DNA of 64,000 nt from an uncultured Roseateles sp. (GTDB lineage: Bacteria > Pseudomonadota > Gammaproteobacteria > Burkholderiales > Burkholderiaceae_C), in contig NZ_CAMFJS010000009.1 in NCBI RefSeq assembly GCF_945956965.1, positions 91,860 to 155,859 of the forward strand, read 5' to 3'. Below are positions 55,713 to 64,000 of the stretch, one piece after another; the stretch's first letter is position 1; every line of letters starts with the position of its first letter. Under the pieces are notes generated by a model. That model was given only the letters and a program-made list of their open reading frames with translations, made no database searches and had not been told where the DNA came from. The position numbers and the translations under genes were made by a program.

Positions 55713-57605
55713 ATGGCAGTCCTATCTATCTCCAACGCCCATCTCGCTTACGGCCACGTTGCCTTGCTCGATGGTGCCAATTTCTCGCTCGAAACGGGTG
55801 AGCGCGTCGGCCTCATTGGCCGCAACGGTACCGGCAAATCGTCGCTGCTGAAGGTGCTGGCCCAGATCGACAAGCTCGATGACGGCCTGCTGCAATTGCA
55901 GCAAGGCCTGACCAGTGTCTACGTGCCCCAAGAACCCGAGTTGCGCCCCGAGGCCAGCATCTTCGACGTGGTCAGCGAGGGCGTGGCCGAGGCCAAGGCC
56001 TTGCGCGAGCGTTATGAGATCCACGATCCCGAGGACGACCTGGAGTGGGTGGCCGAGCGCATCGAGCACCTGGGCGCCTGGAATTGGGAGCAGCGGGTGG
56101 AGGAAACCCTGCAGCGCCTGAATCTGGACGGCACCCGCATTGTGGGCGCCTTGTCGGGCGGCTTGAAGAAGCGTGTGGCCCTGGCCCGTGCCCTGGTGGC
56201 CCAGCCCGATGTGCTGCTGCTGGACGAGCCGACCAACCACCTGGACTTGGACGCCATCACCTGGCTGGAAGAGCTGCTCAACGGTTTCAAGGGCAGCTTG
56301 CTGCTGATCACCCACGACCGCAGCTTCCTGGACAACGTGGCCAATCGCATCGTTGAGCTGGACCGCGGCCAACTGCGCGGCTACCCCGGCAATTTCGCCG
56401 CCTTCACCGCGGCCAAGGCCTATGAGCTGGAAAACGAGGCGCTCTTCAATGCGCGCTTCGACAAGATCCTGGCGCAAGAAGAAATCTGGATTCGCAAGGG
56501 TGTTGAAGCCCGCCGCACCCGCAGCGTGGCGCGTATCCAGCGCCTGGAAGCCATGCGCTTGCAGCATGCGGCCCGCCGTGATGTGCAGGGCAAGGTCAAG
56601 CTGGACATCGACACCGGCGGCGCCAGCGGCAAGATCGTGGCGGAGCTGGATTCGGTCAGCAAGAGCTACGGCGGCCGCACCATCGTGCGCGACTTCACCG
56701 CCACCATTCTGCGCGGCGACAAGGTCGGCCTGGTGGGCGCCAACGGTGCCGGCAAGACCACGCTGCTGAAGATGATTCTGGGCCAGCTCGAACCCGACAG
56801 CGGCAAGGTGCAGATGGGCAGCAAGATCAATGTGGCCTACTTTGACCAGATGCGCGATGTGCTGGATCTGGACGCCACGCTGGCCGACACCATCAGCCCT
56901 GGCAGTGAGTGGATCGAGATCGGCAGCCAGAAAAAGCATGTGAAGAGCTATCTGGGCGACTTCCTGTTCTCACCCGCGCGCGCCAATTCGCCGGTCAAGA
57001 GCCTCTCGGGAGGCGAGCGCAACCGCTTGCTGCTGGCGCGCTTGTTTGCCCGCCCGGCCAATGTGCTGGTGCTGGACGAGCCCACCAACGACCTGGACAT
57101 CGAAACCCTGGAGTTGCTGGAAGAGCTGCTGGCCGAGTACGACGGCACCGTCTTCCTGGTCAGCCATGACCGCCGCTTCCTGGACAACGTGGTCACTTCA
57201 ACAATAGTCAGCGAAGGCGATGGCCGCTGGCGCGAATACGAAGGCGGCGTGCAGGACTGGCTGATCCAGTCCAAGCGCGCAGCCGCCATCCGCGCCAAGC
57301 AAGAGCCGGCTCCGACCCCGGCGGCGGCTGTTGCGCCAGCAGCTGCCCCTGCGGTTTCTCCCGATGCCCTGGTGTCGTCCAAGCCACGTAAGCTCAGCTA
57401 CAAGGAACAGCGCGAGCTGGACGAGCTGCCCGCCAAGGTCGCAGCGCTTGAGGCCGAGCAAGTGCAGCTCAACGCTTTGCTCAACGGCACCGAGCTCTAC
57501 ACCAAGGGTGCAGCGCGCATTGCCGAAGTGACCGAGCGGGCCGCCAAGATCGATGAAGACTTGCTGATCTTGATGGAGCGCTGGGAAGTTCTCGAAGCCA
57601 AGTGA
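55713..57605 (+). CDS. uup: ABC-F ATPase Uup
   Basis: A 630-residue soluble ABC-F protein with two ABC cassettes. The first has LIGRNGTGKSSLL, LSGGLKKRVALARAL and LLLDEPTNHLD; the second has LVGANGAGKTTLL, LSGGERNRLLLARLF and LVLDEPTNDLD. A C-terminal coiled coil from about 560 (KLSYKEQRELDELPAKVAAL) distinguishes Uup from EttA and is known to bind DNA. Uup acts on ribosomes and in genome stability. The ATG at 55713 is chosen for family alignment and the GAGGG just before it. Confidence 0.94.
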   Translation: MAVLSISNAHLAYGHVALLDGANFSLETGERVGLIGRNGTGKSSLLKVLAQIDKLDDGLLQLQQGLTSVYVPQEPELRPEASIFDVVSEGVAEAKALRERYEIHDPEDDLEWVAERIEHLGAWNWEQRVEETLQRLNLDGTRIVGALSGGLKKRVALARALVAQPDVLLLDEPTNHLDLDAITWLEELLNGFKGSLLLITHDRSFLDNVANRIVELDRGQLRGYPGNFAAFTAAKAYELENEALFNARFDKILAQEEIWIRKGVEARRTRSVARIQRLEAMRLQHAARRDVQGKVKLDIDTGGASGKIVAELDSVSKSYGGRTIVRDFTATILRGDKVGLVGANGAGKTTLLKMILGQLEPDSGKVQMGSKINVAYFDQMRDVLDLDATLADTISPGSEWIEIGSQKKHVKSYLGDFLFSPARANSPVKSLSGGERNRLLLARLFARPANVLVLDEPTNDLDIETLELLEELLAEYDGTVFLVSHDRRFLDNVVTSTIVSEGDGRWREYEGGVQDWLIQSKRAAAIRAKQEPAPTPAAAVAPAAAPAVSPDALVSSKPRKLSYKEQRELDELPAKVAALEAEQVQLNALLNGTELYTKGAARIAEVTERAAKIDEDLLILMERWEVLEAK

Positions 57606-57641
57606 GCTTTAAGTAAACCAAGCACTGGGAAGGGCAAACGC

Positions 57642-58058
57642 ATGGACTTGCAACAGGAATGGGTGGCACTGCAAAACAAGTTCGAGCAATACGAATTTGT
57701 GGCCTGGGCCAACAAGCTGGCGGCCGTGTTTTTGCTCGCCCAGATGAATGCGGGCCGCTTGGTGCTGGCCCTGATTGCCCTGCTGTGGCTGCAAGAGGCC
57801 GTGCTCAAGACGTTTCAGTCCCGCCTGGGTGAGCGCCTGCTCAAAGTGGAGCAAGGCATGCGCAAGGGCGTGACGGATGCCTTCTCCGCCGGCGCCATGC
57901 AGTTGCACAGCGACTGGCTGGCCAGCCGCCCCGGCACGGCTGGCTTGCTGGCGCAGGTGCTGCGCCAAACGCTGCGCCCGACCGTGGCCTTGCCCTATCT
58001 GCCGCTGATGCTGTTCGCCTGGTATCGCACCGGCTTGTGGACCGGCATCTGGTACTGA
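57642..58058 (+). CDS. Small membrane protein
   Basis: A 138-residue protein. A soluble N terminus (MDLQQEWVALQNKFEQYEFVAWANK) is followed by one hydrophobic segment (LVLALIALLWLQEAVL, about 40-56), an amphipathic helix with LLKVEQGMRKGVTDA, and a second hydrophobic C-terminal segment (TVALPYLPLMLFAWYRTGLW). No family is recognised. It lies 36 bp after uup in the same direction, so it is probably co-transcribed. Confidence 0.72.
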   Translation: MDLQQEWVALQNKFEQYEFVAWANKLAAVFLLAQMNAGRLVLALIALLWLQEAVLKTFQSRLGERLLKVEQGMRKGVTDAFSAGAMQLHSDWLASRPGTAGLLAQVLRQTLRPTVALPYLPLMLFAWYRTGLWTGIWY

Positions 58059-58073
58059 GCCGGCGCAAGCAAT

Positions 58074-58862
58074 TTAAAGCGCGATTTGCAATTCACGCAG
58101 GCCGCTGAACCCCAGGCTGAGCTTGTCGCCGGCGTGTAAATCCAGCAAAACCAGCCAGGCACCGGTGGTGACCACCGTGCCGGCTCGGATGCTGGCGCCG
58201 TTTCGGCTCAGATGGCGCAGCCAGGCGGGCAGCAGCCACGTCGGGTCACCCAAGGAATGGCTGCCGCTGGCGCGCAGCGGTTCTGCATCATTGCGTTGAA
58301 TCCAGCACGACAGCGCGGCCCAGTCGGGCGGCTGCTGGGGATCAAAAGCCTGCCAGGGGCCGAGAGCCAGAGCGCCGTGCGACAAGCAGTCGGCCTGGCG
58401 CAGCAGCGCAGGCGCCTCACCGGCTTCGGCCCAGCGTGAGCTGACCAACTCCGCCGAGACGGCGAAGGCGTCCACCAACTGCATGGCCTGGGTGTGGCTC
58501 AGCTGGGCGGCTTCTTCCGCGCTGATGTCTGTGCCAATGCGTAGAGCAATTTCGGCCTCGATGCCCGGCGCGCGTAGGCGTAGATCGGCGAAGTTGGCCG
58601 GGCTGGTGCGCACACCGGCCGGTGCCAGCGGCGCATGGCTCAGCTCGCTGCTGCGATTGGCGCCGCCGCTTTTCCAAAACTTGGCCGCCTGCTGGCCGGA
58701 GGTCCAGCCCAGGCGGGCGGCCAGCTGATCTTGCACCGCGTAGGCGCTGGCGCTGTCAGGCACGCAGGCCGTCCATTCGGCGTCCGGCAAGACCTGACCC
58801 TCGGTCCAGGCCTGGGCCAAGGTTTGCGACAAATCGGTGAGGCTGTGCGTTGCTTGTGTCAT
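58074..58862 (-). CDS. 2-keto-4-pentenoate hydratase-type (FAH superfamily) protein
   Basis: A 262-residue protein of the MhpD-like FAH superfamily, with PGIEAEIALRIGTDIS, DAFAVSAELVSSRW and the late GTVVTTGAWLVLLDLHAGDKLS. MhpD-type hydratases act on 2-hydroxypentadienoate from aromatic breakdown. This gene stands alone, so the substrate is uncertain. The ATG at 58860-58862 is chosen; the frame upstream to 59225 overlaps the next gene and is not protein-like. It lies 38 bp downstream of the MocR gene on the same strand. Confidence 0.83.
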   Translation of the reverse strand: MTQATHSLTDLSQTLAQAWTEGQVLPDAEWTACVPDSASAYAVQDQLAARLGWTSGQQAAKFWKSGGANRSSELSHAPLAPAGVRTSPANFADLRLRAPGIEAEIALRIGTDISAEEAAQLSHTQAMQLVDAFAVSAELVSSRWAEAGEAPALLRQADCLSHGALALGPWQAFDPQQPPDWAALSCWIQRNDAEPLRASGSHSLGDPTWLLPAWLRHLSRNGASIRAGTVVTTGAWLVLLDLHAGDKLSLGFSGLRELQIAL

Positions 58863-58900
58863 GCGGGTGAGTGTCGCAGCAAGCGGGCGCGGCGAAGGCG

Positions 58901-60346
58901 TCAGGCGCCACGCTTGCGGCAATGCTCCAGCAACTTCCAGAAATGGGCGTCTTGCGCGGTGGCGTAGTTGATGCGCATCAGCGTGCCGGGCCGGCGCGTC
59001 GGGCTGAACAGGGCGCCCGGGGCGACCAGCCAGTTCTCGTTCATCATTTGCTGGGCCAGCTTTTCGGTGTCCATGCCGGTGTCCAGCCAACCGAACAGGC
59101 CGGCGGGCGGCGTCACCGAGTGGCATCCCGCGGCCTCGGCTAGGCGCAAGCTGCGCTGGCGCGCTGCGTCCAGCCGGCTCAGCACCCGCTCGGCATGGCG
59201 GCGCAGCAGGCCTTTTTCCAAGCAATGCGCCACGGCGCGTTCCAGCAAGGGGCTGGTGGTGAGTGTGCTCAGCAGCTTGAGCTGGGTCAGCGCAGCGATG
59301 CGCTCAGGGCTGGCCGCCACATAGCCGACCCGCCAGGCGGGGGTGAGAATTTTTGAGAATCCCGACACATAAATGGTTCGCCGCAAGCCATCCAGGGCCG
59401 ATAGGCGCGGTGCGTGATTGGGCGCAAGAAAAGCGTAGGTGTCGTCTTCCACGATCTGGAAGTCGGCGCTCTCCGCCAGCTTGAGCAATTGGTGGGCCTT
59501 GGCCAGCGAGAGGGTGTTGCCGGTCGGGTTGTGCAGCACCGATACGGTGACGTAGAGCTTGGGCGCGTGTTGAGCCACCAGCTGGGCCATCACGTCCAGG
59601 TCGGGGCCATCGGCGCCGCGCGGCACCGGCAGCAAGCGCATGCCGGCCTGGCTCAGGCGGGCGAATTCAATGGCCCAGCCGGGCGCGTCCACCAGCACCG
59701 CGTCGCCGGGCTGCAGCAGGCTGCGGGTCAGCAGATCCAGCGCGTGGGTGGCACCCACGGTGCTGACGATTTGCTCGGGTGCGGCGGCGATGCCAAGGTC
59801 GCTCATGCGTGCTGCCAGAGCCTCCCTCAGGCGGGCGTCCCCGGCCGGCTCGCCGTAGTGCAGGGCCAGTTGGGCGCTGGCGCTGCCTTCGTTCAAGACC
59901 TTGCGCATGGCGGACTGGATCATGGGCAGGTCCAGCCACTCGGCCGGCAGGGTGCCCAGGCCGGGCGCTCGCTTGGCATCGGCCTGGAACATGCCGCGAA
60001 TCAGCGCGCTGGCGTCCACCGGCGCCGTGCTGGCGGGCTGGGGGCCGGCGCGGCTGGCGCGCTGGGTGGATGCGAGCGCTTCGCGGACAAAAAAGCCGCG
60101 CTGTTTGCGCGCCTCCAGCAGGCCCTGGGCCAGCAACTGGTCATAAGCGGCCACCACGGTGTAGGGGCTGACACCATGCTGGCGCGCGCAATCGCGCACC
60201 GAGGGCAGGCGGCTGCCGGGCAGCATCAGGCGCTGCTGAATCCGCTCGGCATAGCGGGCCGCCAACTGCTGGGCCAGGGGGGTGGCGGATTGGCGCGAAA
60301 GCCCCTGGGTGGTGGCCATCGCCATGCCGCTTGTGTTGGTGTTCAT
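58901..60346 (-). CDS. MocR-type (GntR / aminotransferase class I) regulator, second
   Basis: A 481-residue fusion. The GntR winged helix (about 22-90) has LPSVRDCARQHGVSPYTVVAAYDQL, and the aminotransferase domain (about 120-475) has its PLP lysine in GFSKILTPAWRVGY (about K332). The ATG at 60344-60346 (MNTNTSG) is chosen. It is divergent from a LysE exporter gene with 105 bp between. This is a frequent pairing, and the regulator probably controls amino acid export. It is not a close copy of the other MocR in this window. Confidence 0.92.
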   Translation of the reverse strand: MNTNTSGMAMATTQGLSRQSATPLAQQLAARYAERIQQRLMLPGSRLPSVRDCARQHGVSPYTVVAAYDQLLAQGLLEARKQRGFFVREALASTQRASRAGPQPASTAPVDASALIRGMFQADAKRAPGLGTLPAEWLDLPMIQSAMRKVLNEGSASAQLALHYGEPAGDARLREALAARMSDLGIAAAPEQIVSTVGATHALDLLTRSLLQPGDAVLVDAPGWAIEFARLSQAGMRLLPVPRGADGPDLDVMAQLVAQHAPKLYVTVSVLHNPTGNTLSLAKAHQLLKLAESADFQIVEDDTYAFLAPNHAPRLSALDGLRRTIYVSGFSKILTPAWRVGYVAASPERIAALTQLKLLSTLTTSPLLERAVAHCLEKGLLRRHAERVLSRLDAARQRSLRLAEAAGCHSVTPPAGLFGWLDTGMDTEKLAQQMMNENWLVAPGALFSPTRRPGTLMRINYATAQDAHFWKLLEHCRKRGA

Positions 60347-60451
60347 GCCGATACAGATGCGTTTTATGTTCTGAAAAGTGTACTGGTTCTGTGCTGTTGT
60401 CGGCAATAGACTGACAGCATTGAAGGTGCCTCGCCCAAGGAGTTTGTGAGC
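60347..60451. promoter_or_regulatory. MocR/LysE divergent control region
   Basis: Two direct copies of GTTCTG lie at 60368-60373 and 60386-60391, 18 bp apart, in an AT-richer stretch. MocR regulators commonly bind direct repeats in such divergent regions. Assigning these as the operator is inference. AAGGAG at 60437-60442 is the ribosome site of the LysE gene. Confidence 0.45.
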
Positions 60452-61081
60452 ATGAATACAGAAATGACGCTGGCCGTGGTGGGCTTCGCCGCCGTGAGCT
60501 CCATCACGCCGGGGCCCAATAACATGATGCTGCTGGCCTCCGGGGTGAACCATGGCTTTCGCGCCACCGTGCCGCATATGTTGGGCATCAGCATTGGCTT
60601 TGCGATTCTGATGTTGGCAGCCGGCTTTGGCCTGGGGGCCTTGCTGACTCAGTGGCCGCAGCTGCATTTGGGGCTGAAGGTGGTGGGCATTGGCTATATG
60701 GTCTGGCTGGCCTGGCGGCTCTGGCATGCGGAGGCGCCGGCGCAGCCGGGGCAATCCGCGGCTACGGGTTCAGCGGCCTCGGCAGCATCGACCGGGCCGC
60801 TGGGTTTTTGGGGTGCCGCGGCCTTTCAGTGGGTCAATCCCAAGGCCTGGATGATGGCCGTGGGGGCGGTGGCCGGCTTCATCGCGCCGCACAGCGGGGC
60901 CGGGGCGGTGCTGGTTTTGAGCCTGATCTGCGCCAGCGTCAATCTGCCTTGCATCAGCGTCTGGGCCCTGGGTGGCGCCAAGCTGAGCCGGCATCTGGCT
61001 GAGCCCAAACGCCGCCGCTTGTTCAATGCGTTGATGGCGATCTTGTTGTTGGCCAGCATCTGGCCCATGCTCAAGACCTGA
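60452..61081 (+). CDS. LysE-family translocator
   Basis: A 209-residue membrane exporter with about six hydrophobic segments. The family signature is VGFAAVSSITPGPNNMMLLASG near the N terminus, with FQWVNPKAWMMAVGAV in the second half. Family members export amino acids or homoserine lactones. The ATG at 60452 has AAGGAG nine bases upstream; a GTG at 60446 is too close to that site. It is controlled probably by the divergent MocR regulator. Confidence 0.92.
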   Translation: MNTEMTLAVVGFAAVSSITPGPNNMMLLASGVNHGFRATVPHMLGISIGFAILMLAAGFGLGALLTQWPQLHLGLKVVGIGYMVWLAWRLWHAEAPAQPGQSAATGSAASAASTGPLGFWGAAAFQWVNPKAWMMAVGAVAGFIAPHSGAGAVLVLSLICASVNLPCISVWALGGAKLSRHLAEPKRRRLFNALMAILLLASIWPMLKT

Positions 61082-61165
61082 GCCTGGCGCCGGCCTGGTG
61101 CTCGTAGGCCTCACAATCAAGCATCAATCAAAATTGCCTTTTTGCAAAATTCGGAGACCAGTCAG

Positions 61166-62386
61166 ATGACGACCACGCCCCCTTCGGCTTTCCACCTGGC
61201 GCGTCGTGCCGCGCGCATGAACCCTTCCGTCATCCGCGAGATCCTCAAGGTCACCGAGCGGCCCGGCATCTTGTCCATGGCCGGTGGCCTGCCATCCAGC
61301 GATACCTTTCCGGTCGAGGAAATCAAAGCCGCTTGCGACCGGGTGCTGACCCAGAACCCGCGCGAAGCCCTGCAGTACGCCGCCAGCGAGGGTTTCGCGC
61401 CCCTGCGTGAGTGGGTGGCGGCGCGTGTCGCGTCGCTGGGCATGTCGGTGTCACCCGATCAGGTGCTGGTGACCAGTGGCTCGCAGCAGGGGCTGGACCT
61501 GGTGGGCAAGATTTTGTGTGACGCCGGTGCGCCGGTGGCGGTGGAAACGCCCACCTATTTGGGCGCGCTGCAGGCCTTCACGCCCTTTGAGCCGAATTTC
61601 GTCAGCCTGGACAGCGATGAGCAAGGCGTCTCCCCCGCCGCGCTGGCTCGCTTGCCGCATGACGCACCGGGTACGCGTTTCGCCTACCTCTTGCCGAACT
61701 ACCAAAATCCCACCGGCCGGGTGATGAGCGCCCAGCGCCGCATCGACGCGATGGCAGCCGCCCGCACCGCCGGCGTGCCGGTGATTGAAGACAACCCGTA
61801 TGGCGACCTCTGGTACGACGAGCCGCCGCTGCCCTCGCTGTCCAGCCTGTGGCCCGAGGGTTCGGTGTACCTGGGTAGCTTCTCCAAGGTGCTGACGCCG
61901 GGCTTCCGCCTGGGCTACATGATCGCCCCGACGAGTCTTTACCCCAAGCTGCTGCAAGCCAAGCAGGCGGCCGATTTGCACACGCCCGGCTTCAACCAGC
62001 GCGTGGTCTACGAGGTGATTCGCAATGGCTTCCTCGACGAGCATGTGCCCAAGATCCGCGCGCTGTACAAGGCCAACCGCGATGCCATGGCCGAGGCGCT
62101 GAAACAGCATCTGCCGGCCGGTTGCGAATACCAAACGCCCAAGGGCGGCATGTTCTTCTGGATCCGCCTGCCAGAAGGCTTGGATGCGATGGAGCTGCTG
62201 CCCAAGGCGGTGGACGCGGGCATTGCCTTTGTGCCCGGCGCGGCCTTCTATGCCCAGGCGCCGGATCCGCGCGCGCTGCGCCTGTCCTTTGTGACGCTGA
62301 CGCCGCCGCAAATCCACGAAGGCGTGGCCATCCTGGGTCGGGTCTTGCGTGAAGCGCTGGACGGCGCGATTGAACACGCGCCATGA
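61166..62386 (+). CDS. PLP-dependent aminotransferase (LysN/ARO8-like)
   Basis: A 406-residue class I/II aminotransferase of the 2-aminoadipate (LysN) type. It has ILSMAGGLPSSDTFPVEEI at the start, the NP(T) loop YQNPTGRVMS and the PLP-binding lysine in YLGSFSKVLTPGFRLGYM. The ATG at 61166 has GGAG upstream. Members act on aromatic, branched or 2-aminoadipate substrates. The stop overlaps the start of the PhzF gene (ATGA), so they are translationally coupled. Confidence 0.92.
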   Translation: MTTTPPSAFHLARRAARMNPSVIREILKVTERPGILSMAGGLPSSDTFPVEEIKAACDRVLTQNPREALQYAASEGFAPLREWVAARVASLGMSVSPDQVLVTSGSQQGLDLVGKILCDAGAPVAVETPTYLGALQAFTPFEPNFVSLDSDEQGVSPAALARLPHDAPGTRFAYLLPNYQNPTGRVMSAQRRIDAMAAARTAGVPVIEDNPYGDLWYDEPPLPSLSSLWPEGSVYLGSFSKVLTPGFRLGYMIAPTSLYPKLLQAKQAADLHTPGFNQRVVYEVIRNGFLDEHVPKIRALYKANRDAMAEALKQHLPAGCEYQTPKGGMFFWIRLPEGLDAMELLPKAVDAGIAFVPGAAFYAQAPDPRALRLSFVTLTPPQIHEGVAILGRVLREALDGAIEHAP

Positions 62387-63249
62387 GTTTGCAAACGCGC
62401 AGATTCGCCCAAGTTGATGTGTTCACGGCCATGGCCTTGCGGGGCAATCCGCTGGCCGTGGTGATTGATGGCGAAGGCCTGAGCGACGCTGCCATGGCCG
62501 CTTTTGCCCGCTGGACCAATCTCAGCGAAACCACCTTCATCCTGCCGCCCACGGATGCTGCCGCCGACTACCGGGTGCGCATCTTCACGCCCGGCGGCGA
62601 GCTGCCTTTTGCGGGCCACCCCACCTTGGGCACGGCGCATTGCTGGCTGGCCAGCGGCGGTGTGCCCAAGACCAAGGGCATGCTGGTGCAGGAGTGCGGC
62701 ATTGGCCTGGTGCGCGTCAAACGTCAGGTCGATCGCAACAAGGAGCGCTTGGCCTTTGCCGCGCCAGCGCTGCGCCGCAGTGGGCCGGTCGAGCCGGAGC
62801 TGCATGCCCAGGTCTTGCGGTCTTTGCGTCTGAGCGCCGAGGAGGTGCTGGACGTGCAGTGGGTCGACAATGGCCCGGCCTGGATGGCCGCGCGCCTGAA
62901 AAGCGCCGCCGCGGTGCTGGACTTGAAGCCGGACTTCGTGGCGATGCAAGGGCTCAAGCTGGGCGTCGTCGGCGCCTACCCTTCGGGCTCGCCTCAGCAG
63001 TTTGAGGTGCGCGCCTTTGTGCCTGACCTCGGTGTGCCGGAGGACGCCGTCACCGGCAGCTTGAACGCCGGCCTGGCCTTGTGGCTGCAGGGGGCAGGTC
63101 TTGCCCCGGCCAAATACATTGCCGCGCAAGGGGCGGCGCTGAGCCGTGCCGGCCGGGTGCATGTGCAGCGCGAGGGCGAGGGTGAGGGCGATAGGGTCTG
63201 GATCGGCGGCGATGTGACGCCCATGATCGAAGGCGTGGTGCGCCTGTGA
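62383..63249 (+). CDS. PhzF-family isomerase/epimerase
   Basis: A 288-residue PhzF-fold protein. Conserved segments are FTAMALRGNPLAVVID, LPFAGHPTLGTAHCWL and PEDAVTGSLNAGLALWL. The general-acid Glu region is in TNLSETTFIL. PhzF of phenazine synthesis isomerises DHHA, but most members have unknown substrates. Its ATG overlaps the aminotransferase stop, and its stop overlaps the GTG of the AlaX-type gene. Confidence 0.92.
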   Translation: MSLQTRRFAQVDVFTAMALRGNPLAVVIDGEGLSDAAMAAFARWTNLSETTFILPPTDAAADYRVRIFTPGGELPFAGHPTLGTAHCWLASGGVPKTKGMLVQECGIGLVRVKRQVDRNKERLAFAAPALRRSGPVEPELHAQVLRSLRLSAEEVLDVQWVDNGPAWMAARLKSAAAVLDLKPDFVAMQGLKLGVVGAYPSGSPQQFEVRAFVPDLGVPEDAVTGSLNAGLALWLQGAGLAPAKYIAAQGAALSRAGRVHVQREGEGEGDRVWIGGDVTPMIEGVVRL

Positions 63250-63992
63250 AGCACAGCGAGGCGCTGTTCCGCGAGGATGCTCAGTTGCGCGAATGCAGCG
63301 CCACGCTGCTGCGGATTGACGAGCGCGGCTTGCTGCTCGACCGCACGGTTTTCTATCCCCAGGGCGGCGGCCAGGCTGGCGATGCGGGTGAGTTGCTGCT
63401 GCCCGATGGCCGCCTGCTGGTGCTGGTCGACACCCGCAAGGGCAAAGATGAGGGGGCGGGCGATGAGATCTTGCATCTGCCCGCTGCCGGGCAAGAGGCC
63501 TTGCTGGCAGAGTTGAGCGCTGGCACGCCCGTGTCGGCGCGGATCAACTGGGAGCGCCGCTTTGCCCATATGCGCTTTCATACCGCGACCCATTTGCTGT
63601 GCGCCCTGGTGCCCCAGCCGGTGGATGGCTGCTCCATCACCGCTGGCTATGCCCGCCTTGACTTCCATATGAGCGAGCCGCTGGACAAGGATGCCTTGAC
63701 CGCGGGTTTGGGGCGCCTAGTGGCCGAGGCGCACCCGGTGAGCCAGCGCTGGATCAGCGATGCCGAGCTCGATGCCAACCCCAGCCTTGTGCGCAGCATG
63801 AGCGTGCAGCCGCCACGCGGCAGCGGCCGGGTGCGCTTGCTGGAGATTGCCGGTGTGGACCTGCAGCCTTGCGGCGGCACCCACGTCGGCAACACGGCCG
63901 AGATCGGCGCCGTCATCGTGACCAAGCTGGAGAAGAAAAGTGCGATGACCCGCAGGGTCGTCCTGGGCTTTGCCCAGGCAGGCGAAGCCTGA
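63246..63992 (+). CDS. Alanyl-tRNA editing protein (AlaX type)
   Basis: A 248-residue trans-editing protein. Zinc ligands are in RFHTATHLL (H112, H116) and in CGGTHVGNTAEIG near the C terminus, the standard HxxxH and CxxxH of AlaX and the AlaRS editing domain. It deacylates tRNA-Ala mischarged with serine or glycine. The start is a GTG at 63246 overlapping the PhzF stop. Eight bases remain after the stop, so any next gene is beyond the window. Confidence 0.93.
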   Translation: MKHSEALFREDAQLRECSATLLRIDERGLLLDRTVFYPQGGGQAGDAGELLLPDGRLLVLVDTRKGKDEGAGDEILHLPAAGQEALLAELSAGTPVSARINWERRFAHMRFHTATHLLCALVPQPVDGCSITAGYARLDFHMSEPLDKDALTAGLGRLVAEAHPVSQRWISDAELDANPSLVRSMSVQPPRGSGRVRLLEIAGVDLQPCGGTHVGNTAEIGAVIVTKLEKKSAMTRRVVLGFAQAGEA

Positions 63993-64000
63993 GGCACTTT

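Overview
The window looks like chromosomal DNA of a GC-rich betaproteobacterium of the order Burkholderiales, probably near the Roseateles/Rubrivivax/Pelomonas group. This is an inference from family content: a PhaM-type PHA granule protein, a DUF3567 (BTH_I0359-type) protein, proteobacterial-type GshA, a two-gene MetH, a TorF-type porin beside glnK-amtB, and consistently GC-rich codon use. No rRNA, tRNA, insertion sequence, phage gene or CRISPR array was seen. Almost every base belongs to ordinary, tightly packed genes. The only visibly less GC-rich islet is about 3.2-4.2 kb.

Layout. 0-4.2 kb: the 3' end of pssA, a DUF2917 gene divergent from a MocR-type regulator, an EamA exporter with a structured leader, and two small orphan genes. 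4.2-11.1 kb (minus strand): a tight seven-gene run of aspartic protease, TraB/GumN protein, PhaM, GlcD, GlcE, a methyltransferase and GlcF, linking PHA granules with glycolate oxidation. 11.3-14.4 kb: porin-glnK-amtB behind a very good sigma-54 promoter with NtrC-like sites upstream, divergent from comM. 16-22.2 kb: methionine synthase encoded by two genes that are separated by an opposite-strand degenerate HD-domain gene. The gene for the cobalamin half is preceded by a clear S-adenosylhomocysteine (SAH) riboswitch. 22.4-29.7 kb: ProQ-like RNA chaperone, DUF4197, FAH-family hydrolase, DUF3108, DUF3567, a double-AAA+ ATPase and a lone receiver protein.

30-42.9 kb is a glutathione and potassium region: gshA, two kup genes in tandem, a class II amidotransferase, a BenE-type transporter, gshB, a FUSC membrane protein, then frmA and fghA for glutathione-dependent formaldehyde oxidation. 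A short array of hairpin repeats follows the second kup. 42.9-52.2 kb: an MFS transporter, a P450 divergent from an AraC regulator, a YidD with a cysteine-rich tail, a fused M16 protease and a wax ester synthase/DGAT. 52.4-58.9 kb: an exported amidohydrolase, an orphan TctC-type binding protein, the ABC-F protein Uup, a small membrane protein and a hydratase-family enzyme. 58.9-64 kb: a second MocR regulator divergent from a LysE exporter, then aminotransferase, PhzF and AlaX genes with overlapping ends.

The strongest noncoding findings are the SAH riboswitch (19697-19780, minus), the sigma-54 promoter (14173-14189, minus) with its upstream palindromes, the intrinsic terminator inside the apparent EamA leader (3200-3239, minus), and the 61-64 bp hairpin repeats at 35285-35431. 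I did not find a convincing wholly new multi-gene system. The split metH with a riboswitch on only one half is the most notable arrangement.
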